A DNA stretch of 64,000 bases from Bernardetia sp. ABR2-2B (GTDB taxonomy: Bacteria > Bacteroidota > Bacteroidia > Cytophagales > Bernardetiaceae), in contig NZ_CP147020.1 of NCBI RefSeq assembly GCF_037126435.1, positions 2,655,293 to 2,719,292 of the forward strand, given 5' to 3'. A program made the position numbers and the translations under genes. The notes below the pieces were generated by a model. It worked only from the letters and a program-made list of their open reading frames with translations, ran no database searches and had not been told where the DNA came from. Positions 25,837 through 34,411 of the stretch are shown piece by piece (position 1 is the stretch's first letter; each line of letters starts with the position of its first letter).

Positions 25837-26250
25837 ATGGACATACAAACAGCAGTAGAGAAGGTAAAATCAAATCCAAAAGTCATTTTTTTGATTGATG
25901 GAATAGGTGCTTTAGTTACTTCACTTTCTTTGTTCGGAATAGGATTTTTGTTACAAGAGCATTTCGGAATGCCTAAAAATATTCTCTATGTGCTTTCAAG
26001 TATTGTTGCTTTTTATGCTATTTATTCTTTCTCGTGTTATTTCTTTTTATTTGATAAAAATACGACTAAGAAATGGCAATCATATTTGAAAGTAATTATT
26101 ACTGCAAATATTTTATATTGCGTTGTGATGCCTTTTTTATTGATGTTTCATTATGAAAGTCTGACAGTTTTAGGAATCAGCTATTTCATTTTTGAGATAA
26201 TCGTAATTCTGACTTTGGTATTTTTTGAAATTAAAGTAGCTTCTAAATAA
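25837..26250 (+). CDS. Small four-helix membrane protein, unknown
   Basis: 137 aa with four hydrophobic segments (about 17-40, 48-72, 83-104, 110-132), a short basic N-terminus and no signal peptide. KNPKVIFLIDGIGALVTSLSLF-type opening (read in pieces) with an acidic residue inside the first helix is reminiscent of uncharacterised flavobacterial membrane proteins. It has an upstream operator-like sequence shared with the ABC exporter and could be under the same TetR regulator (inference). Confidence 0.65.
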   Translation: MDIQTAVEKVKSNPKVIFLIDGIGALVTSLSLFGIGFLLQEHFGMPKNILYVLSSIVAFYAIYSFSCYFFLFDKNTTKKWQSYLKVIITANILYCVVMPFLLMFHYESLTVLGISYFIFEIIVILTLVFFEIKVASK

Positions 26251-26253
26251 AAA

Positions 26254-26283
26254 TCCTCAACGACGCTTTTAAGCTTGTTTATG
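26254..26283. repeat. 7-11-7 spacer hairpin, copy 2 (degenerate)
   Basis: CCTCAACGACGCTTTTAAGC then TTGTTTATG: the left arm is intact, the right arm has two changes, and an inner GCTT/AAGC pair is kept. It sits directly behind the stop codon of the preceding gene and 35 bases before the next ATG. Confidence 0.5.
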
Positions 26284-26317
26284 ACTAGGTCGTGTAATAA
26301 TTGAAAACAAACAGAAA

Positions 26318-26902
26318 ATGAATCAATTTATTTTACTTTTTCATCCTTTAAGTACAAGCGAAGAGATACGAATTGATTTCAAATCGTCAAAACCAGCGTC
26401 TGATTTTATTGAATTAACAAAGTTAGATGGTTATAAAGTTTATCAATACATCCAAAGTGATTACACATACAATATGCCTATTGAAAAATTAGAATCTAAG
26501 AGTATCAGATTCAAAAAACTGTATAGAGAGGAGAAAACTTGGTTTGGTTTTTCAAAAAAGATAGTAACAGATTTATTGATTGAACCTAAAAATGGATTTT
26601 ATTATCCCTATAGTTACGGAAATTATCTGTATTTATTTACAAAACATGATATTGACCAATCTGAATTTGAAAAGTGGCTAAATAAAAGTTTCCCTAACCG
26701 ATTTGCAGACATCGATGAAACCTTCACTGGATTCAATTCCGAGTTTTTACATTTAATCAACGAAGATGATTACATAATTGTAAATAATCATGATTATCAA
26801 GAGGAGTTGGGGATAACAGGTAAAACGGAGATTATCAAACAAATTATTACTAAGTTTAATGATTTGAATTTGGAACAATATGAAATAGAAAAATACGAGT
26901 GA
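26318..26902 (+). CDS. Uncharacterised cytoplasmic protein
   Basis: 194 aa, no signal or membrane segment. Two similar-looking alpha/beta halves; motifs FWFGFSKKIVTDL-like (ETWFGFSKKIVTDLL), YPYSYGNYLYLFTKHD, FEKWLNKSFPNRF. No domain recognised. It is followed after 47 bases by the TetR gene on the same strand and may be co-transcribed. Confidence 0.6.
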   Translation: MNQFILLFHPLSTSEEIRIDFKSSKPASDFIELTKLDGYKVYQYIQSDYTYNMPIEKLESKSIRFKKLYREEKTWFGFSKKIVTDLLIEPKNGFYYPYSYGNYLYLFTKHDIDQSEFEKWLNKSFPNRFADIDETFTGFNSEFLHLINEDDYIIVNNHDYQEELGITGKTEIIKQIITKFNDLNLEQYEIEKYE

Positions 26903-26949
26903 GAACCTAAAAAAATATTGCGTAACAATTCGTAACCTTAATTGAACCT

Positions 26950-27561
26950 ATGACAAAAAACCTTACAAAAGAAAATATTTTGATAAGTTCCTTTCGTGTC
27001 TTTTTGGAAAAAGGTTATGAAAAGGCAACTTTGAATGAGCTGGTGAAGGCTTCAAAGGTTTCTAAAGGGGCATTTTATCATTATTTTAAAGGAAAAGAAG
27101 AATTATTTGATGCAACAATAGAAAAGTATTTTTTTGAAATTGCTTCGCCTGTGGTAGTATTCGAACCTTCAAAAAAGCATACTTTTTTAGAAAATGTTCA
27201 ACAGTATATCACTAAGAAAAATGCAGAAGTGATGAAAGTCATGCAACAGCTGGAAGTTGATTTTACTATCAATTATATGAATGTGATTTTAGAAGCCATG
27301 AAACTTTTTGAACATCACAAAAAGCGTTCGTTGAAGCTCTTAGATGCTGAATTAGATATTCATCAAAAAATCATTGAAACGGCACAGCAAAAAGGAGAAG
27401 TTCGAAATGATATGGATGCAGCTTTGTTGGCTAAACAGTTCTATTTTTTGTTAGATGGTTTCAAATTTCATGTTCTGATTTTGGCAGATTGGAATGTAGA
27501 AAAATATACAGAAGTAAATAAACTAATAGAGCAATTTTATCAACTTATTAAAATACATTGA
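26950..27561 (+). CDS. TetR/AcrR-family transcriptional regulator
   Basis: 203 aa. N-terminal TetR HTH: ENILISSFRVFLEKGYEKATLNELVKASKVSKGAFYHYFKGKEELF read in pieces (residues ~8-53), with the typical GAFYHYFKGKEEL recognition-helix end. The C-terminal helical ligand-binding domain (about 70-200) is variable, as usual. It lies just upstream of an ABC exporter, and the palindrome AACCGTTCGGTT directly before the exporter's first gene is a likely binding site. It probably represses the exporter until a toxic ligand binds. Confidence 0.9.
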   Translation: MTKNLTKENILISSFRVFLEKGYEKATLNELVKASKVSKGAFYHYFKGKEELFDATIEKYFFEIASPVVVFEPSKKHTFLENVQQYITKKNAEVMKVMQQLEVDFTINYMNVILEAMKLFEHHKKRSLKLLDAELDIHQKIIETAQQKGEVRNDMDAALLAKQFYFLLDGFKFHVLILADWNVEKYTEVNKLIEQFYQLIKIH

Positions 27562-27610
27562 TTACGAATGAGATAAAGATTATACTACTAGACAAAAACC
27601 ATTGATTCTT

Positions 27611-27642
27611 TATTTTTGTATAGGTCAGCCTCGTAGAGCAGA
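27611..27642 (+). promoter_or_regulatory. Promoter element and leader hairpin of the ABC operon
   Basis: TATTTTTG (27611-27618) fits the -7 consensus. Directly after it, GGTCAGCCTCGTAGAGCAG (then ACC) can fold as an imperfect hairpin. The same GGTCAGCC-N-GCAG hairpin recurs at 51591-51612. Confidence 0.45.
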
Positions 27643-27697
27643 CCGTTTGTAAAATACTCAGTTTATCATTCATAACTCATAATTTTATTCATTTACC

Positions 27698-27714
27698 TAC
27701 CAACCGTTCGGTTT
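27698..27714 (+). promoter_or_regulatory. TetR operator candidate before the ABC operon
   Basis: TACCAACCGTTCGGTTT contains the perfect 12-bp palindrome AACCGTTCGGTT (27702-27713), the dimension of a TetR-family site, 17 bases upstream of the first exporter gene. Confidence 0.65.
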
Positions 27715-27730
27715 TTAATTTTACAAAACA

Positions 27731-28597
27731 ATGATTACAGTTCAAAATCTTATTTATTCATATCCAAAAGCTGATAGTCCGACTGTAAGAAACGTTAGTT
27801 TTGAAGTAAAAGAAGGCGAAATATTTGGCTTTTTGGGACCCAGTGGTGCAGGAAAAAGTACCACTCAAAAAATATTGACAAAACTTCTGAAAGGTTATCA
27901 AGGCAAAATTTTGATAAAAAATGGTAACTCAAATAAAGAATTACAAAGCTGGAAGAGCGATTATTATAATCAAATTGGTGTTGGCTTTGAACTTCCTAAT
28001 CATTATTCAAAACTCTCTGCATTGGAGAATTTACAGTTTTTTGCTTCTTTCTATGATGTTCCTACACAAAATCCTCTAGAGCTTTTGGAGATGGTAGGCT
28101 TGGCAAAGGATGCTAAAAAGAAAGTAGCTGACTTTTCGAAGGGAATGAAAATGCGTTTGAATTTTATACGTGCTTTGCTTCATAATCCACCAATCTTATT
28201 CTTAGATGAACCAACTTCTGGGCTTGACCCAGTAAATGGAAAAATAATCAAAGATATTATCCTAAATCTAAAAAAAGGAGGAAAAACAATCATCTTGACA
28301 ACGCATCACATGAACGATGCCGAGCAGCTTTGTGATAGAGTGGCTTTTATGGTAGAAGGAAAGATTCCATTGATAGATTCGCCCAAAAATTTGAAAGAAA
28401 AGTATGGAAAACGAACGCTAAAGGTAGAGTATTCTCATCAAGACAAGCGAGAAAATCAATTATTTGATTTAGAAAATTTGGGACAAAATGACGAGTTCTT
28501 ACAACTGATTAATCAAAATTATATTCAATCAATGCACTCACAAGAAGCAACTTTAGAAGATATTTTTATTGAAGTAACAGGAAAAAAATTAATCTAA
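27731..28597 (+). CDS. ABC exporter ATP-binding protein
   Basis: 288 aa. Complete nucleotide-binding domain: GPSGAGKST (Walker A, ~39), FSKGMKMRL (signature), ILFLDEPTSGLDP (Walker B), TTHHMNDAEQL (switch His). The 60-residue C-terminal extension ends with SQEATLEDIFIEVTGKKL, common to ABC-2-type drug exporters. First gene of a three-gene operon with two permeases; the arrangement resembles the fluoroquinolone exporters of Mycobacterium (Rv2686c-Rv2688c), but the substrate is not determined here. A TetR operator precedes it. Confidence 0.92.
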   Translation: MITVQNLIYSYPKADSPTVRNVSFEVKEGEIFGFLGPSGAGKSTTQKILTKLLKGYQGKILIKNGNSNKELQSWKSDYYNQIGVGFELPNHYSKLSALENLQFFASFYDVPTQNPLELLEMVGLAKDAKKKVADFSKGMKMRLNFIRALLHNPPILFLDEPTSGLDPVNGKIIKDIILNLKKGGKTIILTTHHMNDAEQLCDRVAFMVEGKIPLIDSPKNLKEKYGKRTLKVEYSHQDKRENQLFDLENLGQNDEFLQLINQNYIQSMHSQEATLEDIFIEVTGKKLI

Positions 28598-28682
28598 GGA
28601 GCAATTACGAATGTAAATTACTGAATATCAATAAATTAAAAACTTCAATATCAACAGTCGTAGATTTATAAAAAAAATAACA

Positions 28683-29369
28683 ATGAAAAAATTACTCAAA
28701 ATTACATTGTGGGAAATCATTTTACAAGCTCGTCAGCATATCATTACTGTGGTCGCTATCATTACATTTATTTATAGTTTAGCCTTTACGTATTTTGATG
28801 AATTACCTAGTAAATTTATTGTTTTGCTCATCAGCACTGACCCCACAATGCTTGGTTTTCTTTTTATTGGCGTTTTGATTTTATTCGAAAAAGGTTCAAA
28901 AACGATAGAAGCCGTAGTAGTTACGCCTATCAAAAAGTCAGAGTATCTATTCTCCAAAATCATTTCACTTACAGGAATTGCACTTGTGGCAAGTTTAGTG
29001 ATGGCATTTGCCAGTCAAAAAGAGTTTAATATTTTGATTTTGATACTTGCTGTTTTGCTCTCTTCTACCCAGTTTCTATTGATTGGCTTTATTGGAGTTT
29101 CTCGCATCAAAACGATTAATCAGTATATTTTTACTTTTCCTTTTTTGGTTTCTCCTCTGATGCTTCCTTTGCTCAATTTTTTTGAGTTTACAGATTCTAT
29201 TTTTCTTTATGTTTTTCCATTTCAAGCCTGTTTGTTGCTTTTTAAAGCTGCTTTTGAACCTATTTTGATGTGGCAATGGATTTATGCACTTGTTTATTTG
29301 CCATTAAGTACGGTTGGGTTTTATTTACTTGCCTTGAAATTTTATGATAAATATCTACTTCAAAATTAA
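28683..29369 (+). CDS. ABC exporter permease 1
   Basis: 228 aa with six predicted transmembrane helices (first about 17-36), no signal peptide. Carries the short ABC-2 permease pattern, with FEKGSKTIEAVVVTPIKKSEYLFSKI read in pieces matching the conserved cytoplasmic loop of the fluoroquinolone-type permeases. It forms the membrane part together with the second permease at 29425. The 85-base gap from the ATPase carries an AATTACGAATGTAAATTA stretch. Confidence 0.88.
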   Translation: MKKLLKITLWEIILQARQHIITVVAIITFIYSLAFTYFDELPSKFIVLLISTDPTMLGFLFIGVLILFEKGSKTIEAVVVTPIKKSEYLFSKIISLTGIALVASLVMAFASQKEFNILILILAVLLSSTQFLLIGFIGVSRIKTINQYIFTFPFLVSPLMLPLLNFFEFTDSIFLYVFPFQACLLLFKAAFEPILMWQWIYALVYLPLSTVGFYLLALKFYDKYLLQN

Positions 29370-29383
29370 TCAACTCTTAACCG

Positions 29384-29408
29384 TCGTTGAGGTCAAGACC
29401 ATCAACGA
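29384..29408. repeat. 7-11-7 spacer hairpin, copy 3
   Basis: TCGTTGA (29384-29390), 11-nt loop, TCAACGA (29402-29408), 16 bases before the second permease ATG; the opposite orientation of copy 1. Confidence 0.6.
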
Positions 29409-29424
29409 GGATTAAATAAAAACT

Positions 29425-30123
29425 ATGAAACCTACTACTTTTATTCACTTATTAAGAAACGATACTACAAATATTTTGAGAGATAAAACGCTCTTGATGA
29501 TGCTTGTATTTCCATTTTTATTGATTTTTGGCTTAAAAGCAGGTTTGCCTTCACTTAACGAACTTCTACCGTCATTTCCAAAGTATTACGGACTAGCTTT
29601 AGCTGTTTTGGCTACAACTTCTGGACTTTTGGGAGGGTATATTATTGCCTTTGTAATGCTTGATGAGAAAGATGAGAATGTCTTTGTGGTAATAAAAGTG
29701 ATGCCTTTTTCTACGGCTTGGTTTATGGCGTATCGGTTAATTTTTGCTGGATTATGGGCATTTTGTTTTGCTTTTTTGAGTTTTTTAGTTTTGGATATAA
29801 ATGGATATTCTCTGCTTGAAAAAGTATTTTATAGTCTATTTTGTTCTCAAACGGCAGTCGTAGTATTACTTTTTTTGGTAGCCTTTGCAAATGACAAAAT
29901 TGAAGGAATTACTTTTATAAAAGGTATTAATTTCTGTTCTGTTCTCCCTGTTGTAGCATTTCTTGTAGATTCTTCTTGGAAGCACATTTTTAGTGTTTTT
30001 CCTTTTTATTGGACATATAGAGCGATGCAAGAGCCTAATTTTTTATGGATTTTAATTTCTGTTTTTAGTCATTTTATGGTTTTCTTGGTTGGTTATTATC
30101 TATTTTTAAGAAAACTAGAGTAG
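29425..30123 (+). CDS. ABC exporter permease 2
   Basis: 232 aa, six transmembrane helices. The start reads FIHLLRNDTTNILRDKTLLMMLVFPFLL in pieces, and LDEKDENVFVVIKVMPFSTAWFMAYRL is the cytoplasmic loop equivalent to that of permease 1. It ends the operon. The pair of half-size permeases suggests a heterodimeric transmembrane domain with a homodimeric ATPase (inference from family). Confidence 0.88.
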   Translation: MKPTTFIHLLRNDTTNILRDKTLLMMLVFPFLLIFGLKAGLPSLNELLPSFPKYYGLALAVLATTSGLLGGYIIAFVMLDEKDENVFVVIKVMPFSTAWFMAYRLIFAGLWAFCFAFLSFLVLDINGYSLLEKVFYSLFCSQTAVVVLLFLVAFANDKIEGITFIKGINFCSVLPVVAFLVDSSWKHIFSVFPFYWTYRAMQEPNFLWILISVFSHFMVFLVGYYLFLRKLE

Positions 30124-30225
30124 ATTTAATTTTGCTTACAAAATCAAAAAGGTAGTGATCTGAGTGAGATAAACTAATCCAAATTCCTACCTAAATAAAG
30201 TTGTTTTGTCTTTATTTTTCTAAAT

Positions 30226-30720
30226 TTATTTCATTCTTTTGAAGCTATATGACATATTATAAGCTAAGTCGTACGCTCTTTGATTGTCTTTCTTCCACCA
30301 AATGATAGCATAAAAATTAGTGTCGCTTTCTGGGTCTATAAAGCCAATAACCCAAAAAAGCCAAGTTGGATGTTTTGCTGTCGAACAACGAATCCAATAC
30401 CCATCATATCCACCACTTTTATATGCACCCTCTGAGATAGCACGATAACCTTTTTCATTGGCAATCTTTTGCACCATACCTTTAGAGGTTGCCGAATAAT
30501 CTTTGAAAGGATACATTTCTAACCAAGTCAGATTGTCGCCTGATTCGAAAGCTGTTCCACTACTTTGTTTGATTTCATGTGTACTTGGAATAGAAAACTG
30601 AACCCCATAACTATCCCAGTTGTAGAGAGTTGTTTGAGCTTCTATTTGATGAATTGAAAAACTAAAAAGTAGTATAAATAGAAAAGAACTAATGATTGAT
30701 GTAGAAACTAATTTTTGCAT
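30226..30720 (-). CDS. Secreted protein of unknown function
   Basis: I chose ATG 30720: it gives a proper signal peptide (MQKLVSTSIISSFLFILLF then SIHQIEAQ), whereas the open frame to 30795 would add a leader-like stretch. The mature part (~138 aa) contains YNWDSYGVQFSIPSTHE, GAYKSGGYDGYWIRCSTAKHPTWLFWVIGF in pieces and KKDNQRAYDLAYNMSYSFK, the pattern of small stand-alone Bacteroidota proteins. No known enzyme motif. Convergent with the ABC operon. Confidence 0.65.
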   Translation of the reverse strand: MQKLVSTSIISSFLFILLFSFSIHQIEAQTTLYNWDSYGVQFSIPSTHEIKQSSGTAFESGDNLTWLEMYPFKDYSATSKGMVQKIANEKGYRAISEGAYKSGGYDGYWIRCSTAKHPTWLFWVIGFIDPESDTNFYAIIWWKKDNQRAYDLAYNMSYSFKRMK

Positions 30721-30883
30721 AGTAGTAGTTTTTGATAAGTATATAAGTAATTTAATGAAAATTATCACACACTTTAAGCCATTATCAATTTTCAATTAAA
30801 AAAAATTAATATAATGCTAAAAAAACTTTATACAATTCTATTAAATATATAAAATAACTTGCTGATTATTAATTGTTTAGTAA

Positions 30884-31783
30884 TTAAAGTTCAGAAGAAT
30901 TCTTAATTAAACGAAGGCTACACCAAGGAGTTTCTTCCGTTTGTTTTGCGACAAGCCAACCAAACTCTTCTGCTCGTTGTTGGATGTCTTTTATATCGTT
31001 ATTATGAAAACCACTCAAAACTAAAGTTCCTGTTTCTTCTAAAAGCTCATTATACAAAGGCATTTCTTCTAAAAGAACATTTTTATTTATGTTGGCAAGT
31101 AAAATATCAAACTTCTTCCCTTGAAATACTTTTGCAGTTCCGTGTTTGGAATCAATTTTTAAGTTATTTCTCTCTGCATTTTCTAATGAATTTTCAACTG
31201 ACCAGTCCTCTACATCACAAGCAAAGACTTCTTTTGCTCCTAATTTTGCTGCCATAATTGCCAAAATTCCTGTTCCAGAACCTGCATCCAAAACAACTTT
31301 ATTTTTATGGTTTATTTCGAATTGATGCCCCAACATCAAACGAGTAGTTTGGTGATGTCCTGTTCCAAAAGACATTTTTGGAGTAACGATAATTTCGTGT
31401 TCAAAATCAGGTTCTGCTTCGTGAAAATCAGCTCTAATGATACATTTTTTTTCTAATTTGTTGCCTTCATTATACTCTAAACGAATAGGTTGAAAATTCT
31501 CCTCCCATTTTTTATTCCAGTTTTGTTTTTCTTCTTTGTTGATAGAATAAGTAAGCAAGTTTTGAGATTGATAATTATCTAAAATTTCCTTTACTTCTTT
31601 TTCATTATAATTTTCTTCTTCAACTGAAGTGATCCAAATTGTTTTTTCACTAGAATCAGAAATAACATTTTCTACATACATACTTTCTTCTTCCATAATA
31701 GAATCAAAACCAAGGGGAGCAAGTTGATAATAAACAACTTCAGCAATATTTTCTACCGTTTTTATACGAATTACAACAAACAT
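30884..31783 (-). CDS. prmA: Ribosomal protein L11 methyltransferase
   Basis: PrmA trimethylates lysines and the N-terminus of ribosomal protein L11. 299 aa in the usual two-domain layout: a substrate-binding N-terminal part (about 1-100) and a SAM domain with PKMSFGTGHHQTTRLML, VVLDAGSGTGILAIMAAKLGA, and FDILLANINKNVL (NxxNIxxxxL). The presence of both the FGTGHHxTT and DxGxGxGxL motifs makes this a confident call. Monocistronic; the 404-base gap upstream carries a MITE-like element and a strong terminator. Confidence 0.95.
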   Translation of the reverse strand: MFVVIRIKTVENIAEVVYYQLAPLGFDSIMEEESMYVENVISDSSEKTIWITSVEEENYNEKEVKEILDNYQSQNLLTYSINKEEKQNWNKKWEENFQPIRLEYNEGNKLEKKCIIRADFHEAEPDFEHEIIVTPKMSFGTGHHQTTRLMLGHQFEINHKNKVVLDAGSGTGILAIMAAKLGAKEVFACDVEDWSVENSLENAERNNLKIDSKHGTAKVFQGKKFDILLANINKNVLLEEMPLYNELLEETGTLVLSGFHNNDIKDIQQRAEEFGWLVAKQTEETPWCSLRLIKNSSEL

Positions 31784-31824
31784 ATTTTTAATTTTTATTA
31801 TCTAAATCAACAAAGATTATCACA

Positions 31825-31965
31825 GAAGTTGTTTAAGAATACTCATTTTTCCTTAGAACTGTGTTTGCAAACCCAGTTCTAAGGAAAAATAACACAGCCT
31901 TTGTTGGTGTTTTAGCGTAGCGACACCAACAAATATATCCACAAAGCCCATTCTTAAACAACTTC
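31825..31965 (+). mobile_element. 141-bp MITE-like element, intact copy B
   Basis: Ends are perfect 16-bp inverted repeats (GAAGTTGTTTAAGAAT / ATTCTTAAACAACTTC), flanked by a 3-bp direct repeat ACA (31822-31824, 31966-31968). Hairpin 1 has a perfect 16-bp stem TTTTTCCTTAGAACTG / CAGTTCTAAGGAAAAA enclosing the palindrome GTTTGCAAAC. Hairpin 2 pairs TTTGTTGGTGT with ACACCAACAAA. No coding capacity. The two differences from copy A inside the hairpin-1 left arm (C to T twice) leave G-U pairs in the plus-strand RNA. Confidence 0.85.
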
Positions 31966-32056
31966 ACAGTTATTTTGGAAAGCCTAAAAGTTTATAAAAA
32001 GTATATTTTAGATTAAACCTATCCTTGATTGTATTACTACACCAAGCAATAAAAAA

Positions 32057-32100
32057 CAAATACCGTTATTGGTAAAATAAATTATCAATAACGGTATTTG
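32057..32100 (-). terminator. Long perfect hairpin, terminator of the DksA-like gene
   Basis: CAAATACCGTTATTG and CAATAACGGTATTTG form a perfect 15-bp stem with a 14-nt loop. It lies 88 bases downstream of the minus-strand stop codon and is bordered by A/T-runs. Confidence 0.7.
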
Positions 32101-32187
32101 AATATATTTTATAGTACAAAGAACGGATTATTTTCTGATTAAATTGAATTTTATTTCGTAATTTTTAATCTCTAATCCATAATTATT

Positions 32188-32562
32188 TTAAACTCTGTTC
32201 ATTTTTGCTTCCATTGATTGTTGTGTATGAGGAACGGCACGCAAACGTTCTTTTGAGATAAGTTTGCCTGTATCCTTACAAACTCCATATGTTCCATTTT
32301 TAATTCTGAAAAGCGCACGTTCTAAATCCGATATAAACTTCTGCGCTCGTGCTGCCAATTGATTGAGTTGCTCTTTTTCCATTGAACTTGCTCCATCTTC
32401 TAAGTTTCCTGCGCTAGTTCTGTTTTCGGCTGCATCCTCTCGCATAATAGACCTTTTCAGATAATCTAACTCGTCTTTAGATTTAGCAAGTTTTGAATTA
32501 AGAATAGCTTCAAATTCTTTGAGTTCTTCTGACGAGTAGCGTAATGTTTGGTTATTTTCCAT
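32188..32562 (-). CDS. TraR/DksA-family protein
   Basis: 124 aa: a coiled-coil first half (about 8-75, with ELKEFEAILNSKLAKSKDELDYL) followed by the DksA globular part GTYGVCKDTGKLISKERLRAVPHTQQSMEAK. DksA binds the RNA polymerase secondary channel and tunes rRNA and stress transcription with ppGpp. Of the four zinc-finger cysteines only the first (GVC) is present; the second is Thr (CxxT), and the others fall in VPHTQQ. The E. coli acidic coil tip DxxDxA is not obvious either. A strong minus-strand promoter (TACCTTTG) precedes it. Confidence 0.85.
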   Translation of the reverse strand: MENNQTLRYSSEELKEFEAILNSKLAKSKDELDYLKRSIMREDAAENRTSAGNLEDGASSMEKEQLNQLAARAQKFISDLERALFRIKNGTYGVCKDTGKLISKERLRAVPHTQQSMEAKMNRV

Positions 32563-32610
32563 AATGAGTAATGTGTTTTAGTGATTTTTGCATGTACTTT
32601 TTTACGACCA

Positions 32611-32642
32611 CAAAGGTAATTTAATTATTTCAATCAAACCAA
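32611..32642 (-). promoter_or_regulatory. Promoter of the DksA-like gene
   Basis: On the minus strand TTG (32642-32640) and TACCTTTG (32618-32611) are 21 bp apart. The rest of the gap to 32935 (373 bases) is AT-rich and empty. Confidence 0.6.
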
Positions 32643-32935
32643 CATAAACATGTTATTTACACAAAAAAACATATTAAATTTGGGCGTAGTATCAATGAAC
32701 AAACTATTATATTAAAATAATTAAGGAATATAAAATCTATCTTTTTATAAATGATTAAAAAGATAAAATCACTTAATCAACTGATTATCAGCAAATTAAT
32801 CAAACTGTAAGCTTAATTATTTTATTTTGTATTATTGTTTTTTATGTAACTATCTTACTCTTTTTACGAATAACTTAACAAAAAGTTGTCTTACTGTTGA
32901 TGTTATAATTTTTTATCAAAAAAACAGATATAAAA

Positions 32936-33520
32936 TCAAAATTTTATGTTTTTTGGATGTGAAAAAAAACTATCAAACTCTTCTTTATACTCCCTTAATT
33001 TGTTATATCCCTCTTGTTTTAGCTGCTCTTCTTCCCATCTTCTATGGTTTCCATTTGTATAAGCCATTGCATTTTGATAATACATATACGCATTAAATTT
33101 ATTCATAATGTAATTGTTGCGTGGACGAATAATTTCTCCAAAAGCACCTTCTACAATAGAATTTGACGGAATTTTGGTTCTTTCTTTCAGACAAACACCA
33201 CTACCAATAATACAATTGTCTCCTATTTGGCAGCCGTCCATAATAATTGCACCTATTCCAATAAGTGTATTATCTCCAATGGTTGCTCCATGAATTGTTA
33301 CTCTGTGGGTAATCGAACAATAATCTCCAATCCTTACAGGCGTTCGCATACCTACATGAATCATCACAAAATCTTGAATATTAGTATATTTTCCTATTTC
33401 AACACTATGATTTTCGGCACGAATAACGGAATTTATCCAAAGTGAGCTATTTTCCTCAATGGAAACATTTCCATAAACTAAAGCCGTAGGATGTGAAAAA
33501 TAAGTGTCATTATAGTTCAT
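32936..33520 (-). CDS. Gamma-carbonic-anhydrase-like hexapeptide-repeat protein
   Basis: 194 aa, left-handed beta-helix of hexapeptide repeats (NVSIEENSSLWIN, IGDNTLIGIGAIIMDG, IGDNCIIGSGVCLKE), ending in a C-terminal helix. The three zinc-site histidines of gamma-carbonic anhydrase appear to be present (MIHVG; ITHRVTIHG). Length and motif order match the YrdA/PaaY-like group; carbonic anhydrase activity is uncertain, as many relatives are inactive or have other substrates. It starts 24 bases after the PhyH-type gene on the same strand, so they are probably co-transcribed. Confidence 0.8.
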   Translation of the reverse strand: MNYNDTYFSHPTALVYGNVSIEENSSLWINSVIRAENHSVEIGKYTNIQDFVMIHVGMRTPVRIGDYCSITHRVTIHGATIGDNTLIGIGAIIMDGCQIGDNCIIGSGVCLKERTKIPSNSIVEGAFGEIIRPRNNYIMNKFNAYMYYQNAMAYTNGNHRRWEEEQLKQEGYNKLREYKEEFDSFFSHPKNIKF

Positions 33521-33544
33521 AATTTTTTAGAGCTTTTATATCTT

Positions 33545-34411
33545 TTAGTTTGAGTGAATAGCTAAATTTTTCTTTTTGATAATATTGAGTGGAATAGTTT
33601 CTTTTGCATGACGCACTAAAGACTGACTTTCAGAAATAAAATGTACAGAAAATGAATGTCTTGTTTTTCCATTAAATTTTGGTCGGAAGCTTCCATGTAG
33701 CAGATTCGAATTAAAGAAAACAACATCTCCTTTTTTATAGCTGCGTGTTACTTGTTTGATTTGGGCTAACTCTAAGGACTCATCTAATAATTGATTCCCT
33801 TTTTTATAAATGGTATATAATTGAGCTTTGTCATTTTCTTGATAATTAGCTACTTTCTTATTTACACAATCCAAATATTCTTGATATTTTTCTTTTGCTT
33901 GTAGTCCTACTTCTTTGTCATCATTGAGAAAACAACTTTTTGGATAATAATAAAAACTACCTGCTTCTTCGCTTACATCTTCCAAAGCGACCCAACAACC
34001 AATAACTTGCCCCTTTTTAGTAGAATCAAATAAATCTCCATCAAAATGACGTTCTGTTCCCTTATTACTTTCAAAATACATAGTTTGTACCAAAACAGGG
34101 TTTTCTCCTAAAATTTTTCTTACTGTTTGAGGAAGTTCTGACTGTTCAATTATTTCAAGTAATAAATCAGAGAATTGAGCTGTTTTATTTGGCAGTTCGT
34201 GTACGTTTAAGAGAGGATTAATGACGTGGTCAAACTTAGAGAAACGATGCTTTTCAAATTTATAACTCTTGACACGCAAGAATTCCTCATTGCTATATTT
34301 TATAGTATTCTTATAACTGTCAATCAGTTTGTTACAACATTCGTCTGATAAAAATTGAGGTAAATAAAGACAGCCATCTGCTGCCATTTTTTCTTTGTAG
34401 ATAGATTCCAT
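33545..34411 (-). CDS. PhyH-type Fe(II)/2-oxoglutarate dioxygenase
   Basis: I chose ATG 34411 (288 aa); the open frame to 34471 adds a hydrophobic stretch unrelated to the family. Iron ligands: H-x-D in TERHFDGD (~143) and the distal His in LLHGSF (~248), with the 2-oxoglutarate Arg in KTRHSFSVHF. EEAGSFYYYPKSC and GDVVFFNSNLLHGS give the double-stranded beta-helix pattern. Relatives hydroxylate diverse small molecules (phytanoyl-CoA, ectoine, secondary metabolites); the substrate here is unknown. Likely co-transcribed with the carbonic-anhydrase-like gene. Confidence 0.82.
   Translation of the reverse strand: MESIYKEKMAADGCLYLPQFLSDECCNKLIDSYKNTIKYSNEEFLRVKSYKFEKHRFSKFDHVINPLLNVHELPNKTAQFSDLLLEIIEQSELPQTVRKILGENPVLVQTMYFESNKGTERHFDGDLFDSTKKGQVIGCWVALEDVSEEAGSFYYYPKSCFLNDDKEVGLQAKEKYQEYLDCVNKKVANYQENDKAQLYTIYKKGNQLLDESLELAQIKQVTRSYKKGDVVFFNSNLLHGSFRPKFNGKTRHSFSVHFISESQSLVRHAKETIPLNIIKKKNLAIHSN

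Noticed and set aside
32827-33096. Plus-strand open frame of 89 codons
   Set aside because: Overlaps the 3' part of the gamma-carbonic-anhydrase-like gene on the other strand and an AT-rich spacer; hydrophobic by base composition.
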